DNA of 9,295 nucleotides from assembly GCA_028681035.1 (NCBI GenBank), contig JAQUJJ010000140.1, positions 1 through 9,295 on the forward strand, given 5' to 3'. The translations under genes were made by a program, and so were the position numbers. The notes beneath the pieces were generated by a model that worked only from the letters and a program-made list of their open reading frames with translations, made no database searches and was not told where the DNA came from. Source of the DNA: Candidatus Cloacimonadota bacterium. GTDB taxonomy: Bacteria > Cloacimonadota > Cloacimonadia > Cloacimonadales > Cloacimonadaceae. Below, piece after piece: positions 1 to 6,673 of this stretch; the stretch's first letter is position 1; every line of letters begins with the position of its first letter.

Positions 1-3000
1 AAAGCATTCTCTTCAATATAGATCAAAAGGCAGATACCGGCTCCCCTAAAGGAACGGATGCGATCCTGAGCGTTTTTGTAAAAGCCTTTAATGAGGCTTG
101 CGGATACTATGGAAAACATGCTTATATCGCTAAATTTGAAAGAGACTTAGACCGTGACGGGCTTCTGGAAGCATTCAAGGCAGAGTATCAAAGGATTTCA
201 GGTAAGGACTGGAAAATCGGCAGAGCTATGGCGGAAATGGAAGATTATAATGTATCCAAAGCCTATGCTTCGATCAAGCAAGCACCGGAGGGAAGTGTAA
301 ACTCACTTCTAAGTGACTACTCACACAACTATAAGATATCGATTGAGGAGTTTGCTCAGAACGTAGCAGAATATATCGGAAAAAAAGAAAAAGGCTTTCG
401 CCTGATCTTCTGCGTTGATGAAATAGGTCAGTTTATAGCTGATAGCACTAAGTTGATGCTAAATCTGCAAACTATATCTGAGAGCTTTGACACCGTCTGC
501 AAAGGAAGAGCTTGGATAATGGTAACCTCTCAAGCTGATCTTGAAACAGTGGTGGGTCAATTGAAGCAAGCTCAAAGTACCGAGTACGGTAGAATTGCTG
601 CCCGCTTTCCGATAAAGCTAAATCTAGGCAGTTCCAATGTGGAAGAAGTAATCCAGAAAAGGTTATTGCTCAAGAAAACTGAACATGATACAGAACTACT
701 GAAGCTCTATCATAAACATGAAAACAGCATGCGGACTTTGTTTCAGTTTGGTGCAGGTTCCAGAACATACCGAAGCTATCAAGATTCGGAAGATTTCATG
801 CTAACGTATCCATTCATACCCTATCAGTCATTTCTTCTCCAATCTGCCTTTATCTCGCTCTCCGAACATGATGCCTTCTCCGGTAAATATACATCCGTCG
901 GGGCTAGAAGCCTGCTCTCCATATTCCAGTTAGTACTTGTTCGCTTGGCCGAGAAACAGGTAAGCAGTATTGCAGCCTTCGATATGATGTATGCCGGTAT
1001 CAAGGATATGATGAAGACACATCTTCTATACACGATCGAAACTGCTCAGGCTGCCTTGGGGGAATCTCTCCCGCTGCGTATCCTGAAAACCCTCTTTATC
1101 CTGAAATATGTAAAAGATTTCAAGGCAACCATCCGCAACATCCGCATCCTGCTTTTGGAAGATCTGCAGACCGATCCCGAGACCTTGAATGAAAATATCA
1201 AGCAAGCTCTGGACCTGCTGGAGCGTGAAACCTACATTGAGCGCAACGGAGAGGAATATTCTTACCTTACCAGTGATGAGAAGACAATCGAACAGCAGAT
1301 TAAAAACACTCAGATCGAGGAATCTGCAATTTCTGATGAGCTTGATAAGCTGATGTTCGGATACAACGACTTTCTGAAAGCCAAGATTCGTCATGATGAG
1401 AGCGGTCAGGACTTTGCTTATTCAAGAAAGGTCGATGACCGGGCATACGGCAAAGCTCAGGAAATGACCGTCCAACTCATCACTCCGAATTATCAGTATT
1501 ACGATCAGGAACAGCAACTGAAATTTAACTCGATGGGTAAAGCAGAACTACTTATCATCCTGCCTGCAGATAACCGTTTTTGGGATGATCTGGCTCTCTA
1601 TAAGAAAACCGACAAATACTGTTCCCAACAAGCCATGACATCCATCAGCGACAGCACCAGACTGGTGGTAGCTACCAAACAACAGCAAAATTCACAACGC
1701 ATGACTGCCATTAAAAAGCGTTTCGCAGAACTGGTCTCTTCCTCCAAGTTAGTTCTCCGAGGAGAGCTCTTTAGTGCCAAGAGCTCCGAGGCAGTAGCAA
1801 AAATAGGCGAAGCAGCACAAGCCCTGATCTCCAGGAGCTACCCTAATTTAGCCATGATCAAAGCCGTAAGGGATATGGATTTTGGCAGTGTTATCCTAAG
1901 TTCACAGGCAAATCTGGATGAACTGGTGGAACTAAGCGAAGCAGAAAGGGATATGCTGGGTACTATTAATCTGGCTCAAGGCAACACCCAGAAGCTAAAC
2001 TTATCAACTCTTATTCAGAAATATATGCGTAATCCTTATGGTTGGAGCGAATCTGCCTGCCTGTACATTCTTGCTAAGCTGATATCATTGTGCAAAGCGG
2101 AAGTTTATGCCCAGGGCAGAGCATTGGAAAAAGAAGAACTGATCCGGGAGCTGAGGCAAAAGGATAAATACAGTACACTAATCATCCAACCTCAAGCGGA
2201 GATATCACAAACTGAGCTTCATAAGCTGAAGAAAACTGCTGAAGAGCTGATGGGACACCCTGCTCTTAGCACCGATGGCAAAGCGCTCACTAAAGAGTTG
2301 ATAGAAGCACTCAAATCCGAAGCATCCATGCTAAAAGTGTACCTTGAGCAACAGGATTTGTTCGTTTTTCTGGCCTGTTTGGAAGATGTGATCAAGCAGT
2401 ACAAAGAGATCGCTGGAAAACCCGCAAACTGGTTCTTCAATGAGTTCAAGGATCAAGAGGCAGAAATGCTGAAGCAAAAACGAGATCTGATTGACCCCAT
2501 CAAACGCTTCATGGAGAGCCCCCAAGCCACTATTTACAAGAGTATCCACGAGTTCATAAAGGACAACAAACTAAATATTAGCCATCTGGACACTGATTCC
2601 ATAAAGACGCTGCAGGATGTGCTTGCTGATCAAAAAATCTACATCGGAAGCAAGATCAAGGACGCCAAACCCGCTCTTGAATTTCTTAAGGATCAACTGA
2701 CTCGTTTACTGAATCAGGAAAGGCAAAAAGCCCTACAGGAAGTAACTCCTCTATATGAATCACTAAAGGCAAAGGTCTCCGGTAAACAGGATCTGCTTTT
2801 CAAGATTGAGGAAGCCTATCAGCAAGTTCTTAGATCGATCAATCAGGAAACCTTGATCCCCATGATTGCCTCCACAAAGAACTATTTTACCGAGCATACC
2901 TATCTGGATTTACTGAATGAGATTGAAGCTGACATTGCTCCCAAAGGCAGTGATAAACCCAAGACCATGATCATTAGTGCCAAGAGCTTGAAACCGAAGT

Positions 3001-3107
3001 TTAGCAAAGAGATCATTGAAACGGGTGCAGATCTGGATGAGTATCTCAAGTCACTCAAACAAGCCTATCTTACAGAGCTTGATAAAGGCAATAGGATAAA
3101 GGTATGA
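1..3107 (+). CDS. brxC: BREX system P-loop ATPase BrxC, 5'-partial
   Basis: This is the C-terminal ~1034 residues of BrxC (PglY-like), a large cytoplasmic ATPase of the BREX phage-defence complex. The frame is open from base 3 with no start codon needed, and the codons before the first in-frame ATG (228) already read as conserved BrxC sequence (FNIDQKADTGSPKGTD, ERDLDRDGL), so the gene starts upstream of the window. A Walker B-like strand LIFCVDEIGQFI lies near window codons 134-145 (Asp/Glu codons at 417-422), followed by a sensor-like IMVTSQADL and by ARFPIKLNLGSSNVEEVIQKRL. The Walker A loop is not visible and should lie in the missing ~150-200 N-terminal residues (family length about 1200). 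The C-terminal half is charged and helical with likely coiled coils, and it ends in the family-typical GNRIKV. It overlaps pglX by ATGA, implying translational coupling. No frameshift is seen. The identity is based on recognised motifs plus the pglX-pglZ-brxL context. Confidence 0.95.
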   Translation, partial: SILFNIDQKADTGSPKGTDAILSVFVKAFNEACGYYGKHAYIAKFERDLDRDGLLEAFKAEYQRISGKDWKIGRAMAEMEDYNVSKAYASIKQAPEGSVNSLLSDYSHNYKISIEEFAQNVAEYIGKKEKGFRLIFCVDEIGQFIADSTKLMLNLQTISESFDTVCKGRAWIMVTSQADLETVVGQLKQAQSTEYGRIAARFPIKLNLGSSNVEEVIQKRLLLKKTEHDTELLKLYHKHENSMRTLFQFGAGSRTYRSYQDSEDFMLTYPFIPYQSFLLQSAFISLSEHDAFSGKYTSVGARSLLSIFQLVLVRLAEKQVSSIAAFDMMYAGIKDMMKTHLLYTIETAQAALGESLPLRILKTLFILKYVKDFKATIRNIRILLLEDLQTDPETLNENIKQALDLLERETYIERNGEEYSYLTSDEKTIEQQIKNTQIEESAISDELDKLMFGYNDFLKAKIRHDESGQDFAYSRKVDDRAYGKAQEMTVQLITPNYQYYDQEQQLKFNSMGKAELLIILPADNRFWDDLALYKKTDKYCSQQAMTSISDSTRLVVATKQQQNSQRMTAIKKRFAELVSSSKLVLRGELFSAKSSEAVAKIGEAAQALISRSYPNLAMIKAVRDMDFGSVILSSQANLDELVELSEAERDMLGTINLAQGNTQKLNLSTLIQKYMRNPYGWSESACLYILAKLISLCKAEVYAQGRALEKEELIRELRQKDKYSTLIIQPQAEISQTELHKLKKTAEELMGHPALSTDGKALTKELIEALKSEASMLKVYLEQQDLFVFLACLEDVIKQYKEIAGKPANWFFNEFKDQEAEMLKQKRDLIDPIKRFMESPQATIYKSIHEFIKDNKLNISHLDTDSIKTLQDVLADQKIYIGSKIKDAKPALEFLKDQLTRLLNQERQKALQEVTPLYESLKAKVSGKQDLLFKIEEAYQQVLRSINQETLIPMIASTKNYFTEHTYLDLLNEIEADIAPKGSDKPKTMIISAKSLKPKFSKEIIETGADLDEYLKSLKQAYLTELDKGNRIKV
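3093..3096 (+). promoter_or_regulatory. Shine-Dalgarno of pglX, inside the end of brxC
   Basis: AGGA lies 7 nt before the pglX ATG at 3104, within the last codons of brxC. The brxC stop (TGA 3105-3107) and the pglX start share the ATGA tetranucleotide, so ribosomes ending brxC can re-initiate directly on pglX. This supports the 3104 start. Confidence 0.7.
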
Positions 3108-6100
3108 TCGATAAACAAACCAATACCCGCCTAAAACGCTTTGCCCAGGAAGCACGCCGTTACCTGATCGATCAGGTGAATACCAAGCTCAGTGAAGTTC
3201 TGGCACCGGATAGCGATGCCAGTGCCTACGAAAAGACCAAGCCGCTATATAATGCTCTTTTAGCCGAAATTAAGAAAACCTGTCCCCACCTGACATCAGA
3301 AACCTATGACCTAAAGCCTATCGCAGAGCGAGTAGCCTACACCTGGTTCAATCGCTTTACCGCTCTGCGTTATATGGACTGCAAACACTTCAGTCCGGTG
3401 AAGATAATCAGCCCAAAGGGCTCAGACAGCCTGCCTCAGATTCTGGCAGATGCAAAGATGGGCATAATCGATGCAACGCTCATCGGCTCTGATGACAGCC
3501 AGAGGGTTCTAGGACTGCTTTCCGGTACTTTGGAAAGCACTTATCACAAAGGTGATGCCCAGAGCGAAGCCTACCGCATCCTCTTGCTAAGCGCCTGCAA
3601 TCACTTTGGTCGCAACCTGCCCTTCCTCTTCAAGCAGATCAAGGACTGGATGGAACTGCTTTTGCCTGACGATTTACTTGGCGAGCACGGTATTCTGGCA
3701 ATGATTCGTGAAGTAATGACTCAGGAAGCTTGCCAGGATGTGGAGGTGATAGGTTGGCTGTATCAGTATTACATCTCTGAGAAGAAAGACGAGGTGTTTG
3801 CCAATGTAAAAATAGGCAAAAAAGTGCAGAGTAGTGAGATTCCTGCCGTTACCCAGCTTTTTACTCCCCACTGGATAGTAAAATACATGGTGCAGAACTC
3901 CCTGGGCAGGTTGTGGCTGGACAGCCATCCCAACTCTTCTCTCAAAGACAAGTTGGAGTACTACGTAGCGCAGGATGCCGATCCTGCTAAACACGATACT
4001 CCGCAGGATCGGCATCCTGCGCTACAGATCAAATCCCCCGAAGAGATCAAGTTTTGCGATCCCTGCTGCGGCAGCGGACACATCCTCACCTATGCCTTTG
4101 ATCTGCTCTATGATATCTACAGCGAAGAGGGTTATGACCCCATCGAAATTCCCCGCCTGATCATCGCCAAAAACCTCTTTGGCATCGAGATCGATGAGCG
4201 TGCCAGCGAACTTGCTGCCTTTGCCCTTGCCATGAAAGCCAGAGATAAGGACAGGCAGTGGTTCTCCCGGGCTATCGATCCCAAGATTTGCCGTCTGGAA
4301 AATATTAGATTCACATCGGAGTCGATACACAAATATCTGGATGTATGCGGACGTGATATCTTTACCTACAACTTCGAACGTATGTTATCTCAATTTGAAT
4401 ATGCCGATACCTTTGGTTCGCTTATTGTTCCTCACGAGCAGGATATTGAAGGCATTAAAAATTTGCTTATTGATCGAGATTTGGAGTTTGATTCTGAATA
4501 TGCTGGAACACACAAGCAGGTTCTCAAGCTTATCGATCAGGCGGATTACCTAAGCACTAAATATCAGGTAGTGGTAACTAATCCGCCCTATCTTGGCACC
4601 AGTGGCTTTGGCAAAGAAAAGGAGACCTGGTTCAAAACACACTACCCGAATTCATGCTCAGATTTCTTTGCAATGTTCATGGAGCGCTGCCTTAGCCAAT
4701 CTGTTTCAATGGGCTATATGGCTATGATCAATATGCAAAGCTGGATGTTCCTATCTTCCTATGAAAAGCTAAGAAAGGACTTAGTTTCAAAATATGAGTT
4801 CATCTCTATGGCACATCTAGGTCCCCGAGCTTTTGATTCCATTGGAGGCGAAGTAGTCTCCACAACCTCTTTTGTTATCCAAAACAAAGTGCCTGGCTTA
4901 AAACAAGGAGCTTACTTCAGATTACTCGAGGGAAGATCTGAGGAAGAGAAAAGCAATATGTTCATGCAAGCCACCTCCAATCCAGATTGTGGCTGCTTTT
5001 ATTGCTGTTCAACTTTGAGTTTTTCTATGTTACCAGGAACACCTTTTGCTTATTGGATCAAACTTCCAAGCATTAAACAAGCTAAAAGTCTAGGTTGTAC
5101 ATATATATCTGGTGGGAGGATGAAATCGCATGGAAATGAAAAGTATGTAAGATGGTTTTGGGAAGTAGGCAAGGATCAAGACAGGTGGGTATTGTATTGC
5201 AACGGAGGAGATAACCGCAAGTACTATGGCAATGATATTGATGTTTTAGACTGGTCAAATGAAGCGCGGAGCCATTATATGAAATTGGGAGGGATGGTAA
5301 ACAATAGATTCTTGTTTAAAGAAGGGATAACTTGGTCTTTAGTTGGAACGTCAAGAGTTGGTTTTCGTGTTAAAAGTGTCTCAACCCTCTACAGTTCCGG
5401 TTCTCCTACTATCTTTACAGAAAAATTATCATTTTCTCATGAAACACTGGGGTTTCTTAATTCACCTATTTCTGATTATTATTTACGAGCACTGAATCCA
5501 ACAATCAATACAACTGTCCATGATGTGTTGAGTATACCTTATTCTGATGAGGGTAATCCTGTAATCGCAACAAGAGTAGAGTCTTGCGTAGAAATTTCTA
5601 AGTGGGACTGGGACTTATTCGAAACTTCCTATGATTTCCAGAAACAACCGATATTGTGTTGCATGAGTCATGGTTTCGGTATTGGAGATTTTTATAAAAA
5701 GATTCGAGATCTATGGATAGAAAACACTCTGAAGATGCAGGAACATGAAGAGGAGAGCAACAGAATATTCATTGAAGCTTATGGTTTACAGGAAGAGCTG
5801 AGTCCAATGGTACCGCTGAAGGAGATCACCCTTACCTGTAACCCATATTTCCGGTATGGAATGGAAGCGGATCAGGTTACAGGTAGCAGGGAGTTCCCTT
5901 TACAGAAAGACTTGGAAGACAGGTTGCTGTCAGATACCATGAAAGAGCTGATATCCTATTCTGTAGGCTGTATGTTTGGCAGATATTCATTGGATAAGCC
6001 GGGTTTGATCCTGGCTAATCAGGGAGAAGCACTAGAAGACTATATGGGTCAAGTTCTCAATCCGAGTTTTGTTCCTGATAAAGACAATGTGATTCCACTC

Positions 6101-6664
6101 TTGGAGGGAGAGTGGTTTATTGATGATATTGTCAGCCGTTTTACAGACTTCCTGAGAGTAGCCTTCGGAACTGAGAAATACTCCGAAAACATCAGCTTCA
6201 TAGAAGAGGCAATTGGAAAACCACTACGCAATTACTTCCTGAAAGACTTTTACAACGACCATGTGAAGCGTTATAAGAAACGTCCTATTTATTGGTTATT
6301 CAGCAGCCCCAATGGGAGCTTTAATGCCCTTATCTATATGCATCGTTACACACCCGATACAGCTTCGATCATTCTCAATGGCTACTTGAGAGAATATATC
6401 CACAAACTCCGAGCTAAGGTCTCTCAATTGGAACATCAGCTAAACGCAGGTGATCAGAGCGAACGAGACAAAATGCTGACCCGCAAAGAAATTGATCGCT
6501 TGAAAGAGGTTATCTCCGAACTTGAGCTTTGGGATGCTAAAGTTCTGCTTCCTTTGGCGGAGAAACGCATCGAGATCGATCTGGATGATGGTGTGAAAGT
6601 AAACTATGTTAAGTTCTCCGGTGCGGTTCGCAGTATCCCCGGGCTTGCAGCAAAGGATGAGTAG
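3104..6664 (+). CDS. pglX: BREX-1 adenine-specific DNA methyltransferase PglX
   Basis: PglX transfers a methyl group from S-adenosylmethionine to N6 of adenine in the host's BREX site, marking self DNA; in known type 1 systems it is also needed for phage exclusion. The 1186-residue protein is close to the usual ~1200. Seen in order: an N-terminal helical region with AYTWFNRFTALRYMD; the TPHWIVKYMVQNSLGRLW segment before the methylase core; SAM-binding motif I FCDPCCGSGHIL (Asp at residue 319); catalytic motif IV TNPPY (Asn493 to Tyr496); a likely target-recognition region around residues 600-870 with LPGTPFAYWI, NGGDNRKYYGND and FKEGITWS; a conserved KRPIYWLFSSPNGSF block near residue 1060; and a C-terminal coiled coil at about 1094-1147. 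No nuclease motif is evident, as expected for BREX. Two oddities: a 61-bp palindromic repeat read in frame as residues 288-308 just ahead of motif I, and a low-GC central segment. Translation is coupled to brxC by an ATGA overlap. Confidence 0.96.
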   Translation: MIDKQTNTRLKRFAQEARRYLIDQVNTKLSEVLAPDSDASAYEKTKPLYNALLAEIKKTCPHLTSETYDLKPIAERVAYTWFNRFTALRYMDCKHFSPVKIISPKGSDSLPQILADAKMGIIDATLIGSDDSQRVLGLLSGTLESTYHKGDAQSEAYRILLLSACNHFGRNLPFLFKQIKDWMELLLPDDLLGEHGILAMIREVMTQEACQDVEVIGWLYQYYISEKKDEVFANVKIGKKVQSSEIPAVTQLFTPHWIVKYMVQNSLGRLWLDSHPNSSLKDKLEYYVAQDADPAKHDTPQDRHPALQIKSPEEIKFCDPCCGSGHILTYAFDLLYDIYSEEGYDPIEIPRLIIAKNLFGIEIDERASELAAFALAMKARDKDRQWFSRAIDPKICRLENIRFTSESIHKYLDVCGRDIFTYNFERMLSQFEYADTFGSLIVPHEQDIEGIKNLLIDRDLEFDSEYAGTHKQVLKLIDQADYLSTKYQVVVTNPPYLGTSGFGKEKETWFKTHYPNSCSDFFAMFMERCLSQSVSMGYMAMINMQSWMFLSSYEKLRKDLVSKYEFISMAHLGPRAFDSIGGEVVSTTSFVIQNKVPGLKQGAYFRLLEGRSEEEKSNMFMQATSNPDCGCFYCCSTLSFSMLPGTPFAYWIKLPSIKQAKSLGCTYISGGRMKSHGNEKYVRWFWEVGKDQDRWVLYCNGGDNRKYYGNDIDVLDWSNEARSHYMKLGGMVNNRFLFKEGITWSLVGTSRVGFRVKSVSTLYSSGSPTIFTEKLSFSHETLGFLNSPISDYYLRALNPTINTTVHDVLSIPYSDEGNPVIATRVESCVEISKWDWDLFETSYDFQKQPILCCMSHGFGIGDFYKKIRDLWIENTLKMQEHEEESNRIFIEAYGLQEELSPMVPLKEITLTCNPYFRYGMEADQVTGSREFPLQKDLEDRLLSDTMKELISYSVGCMFGRYSLDKPGLILANQGEALEDYMGQVLNPSFVPDKDNVIPLLEGEWFIDDIVSRFTDFLRVAFGTEKYSENISFIEEAIGKPLRNYFLKDFYNDHVKRYKKRPIYWLFSSPNGSFNALIYMHRYTPDTASIILNGYLREYIHKLRAKVSQLEHQLNAGDQSERDKMLTRKEIDRLKEVISELELWDAKVLLPLAEKRIEIDLDDGVKVNYVKFSGAVRSIPGLAAKDE
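3965..4025 (+). repeat. 61-bp perfect palindromic repeat embedded in frame in pglX
   Basis: Left arm 3965-3987 and right arm 4003-4025 are exact reverse complements over 23 bp (outer ends GTAGC and GCTAC), separated by a 15-nt loop TAAACACGATACTCC. Each arm is also a hairpin on its own: GCAGGAT-GCCG-ATCCTGC at 3970-3987 and GCAGGAT-CGGC-ATCCTGC at 4003-4020. The unit can therefore fold as one long stem or as two small stem-loops. In the pglX frame it is read without a stop as VAQDADPAKHDTPQDRHPALQ (residues 288-308, 63 nt when whole codons are counted). The other two forward frames contain a stop (TAG at 3966, TAA at 3988). There is no T-tract, so it is not a terminator. The perfect arms suggest a recent or actively maintained mobile palindromic unit of the REP/MITE kind; that origin is inferred, and no flanking target duplication is obvious. 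Confidence 0.9.
4920..5700 (+). other. AT-rich segment of pglX over the likely target-recognition region
   Basis: Hand counts of GC per 60-base row give 18-21 of 60 in most rows sampled here (5041, 5281, 5401, 5461, 5641), though rows 4921 and 5341 are higher (26 and 27). Rows sampled on either side give 28 (4081), 33 (4201) and 28 (6421). The dip falls between the NPPY motif and the conserved C-terminal block, where PglX proteins carry their DNA-specificity region. The boundaries are approximate. The reading frame is uninterrupted through it. Confidence 0.55.
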
Positions 6665-6666
6665 GT
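6663..6666 (+). promoter_or_regulatory. Weak Shine-Dalgarno of pglZ
   Basis: AGGT overlaps the pglX TAG stop and lies 7 nt before the pglZ ATG at 6674. It is only a partial match to the anti-SD, so pglZ translation may depend on ribosomes arriving from pglX. No better in-frame start exists upstream, because the pglX stop codon lies three codons before this ATG in the same frame. Confidence 0.45.
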
Positions 6667-6673
6667 ATTCTCT

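Noticed and set aside
228..230. ATG at 228 as the start of brxC
   Set aside because: The same frame is open back to base 3 and encodes conserved BrxC residues before this ATG, so the true start is outside the window.
378..392. A-rich run in brxC (A7 then G then A5) with an in-phase A AAA AAA heptamer, a possible slippery or phase-variable site
   Set aside because: The tract is short, no stimulatory structure is evident, and a shift would break a conserved ATPase. Lys/Glu codons (GKKEKG) explain it.
1026..1394. Antisense open frame of 122 codons within brxC
   Set aside because: It is a shadow of brxC codon usage; the brxC frame is continuous and conserved here.
1764..1786. 8-bp inverted repeat GAGCTCTT / AAGAGCTC with a 7-nt loop in brxC
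   Set aside because: This is short enough to occur by chance in several kilobases, and it shares no sequence with the pglX palindrome.
3965..4025. The palindrome as a transcription terminator or a CRISPR repeat
   Set aside because: It lies inside an intact reading frame, has no trailing T-tract, and there is only one copy in the window with no spacers.
3674..4330. Several open frames on the minus strand and in the second + frame around the palindrome (for example 3674-4015, 4022-4330, 3975-4160)
   Set aside because: They overlap pglX, which has strong family motifs in its own frame, and their translations show no recognisable domain or ribosome binding site.
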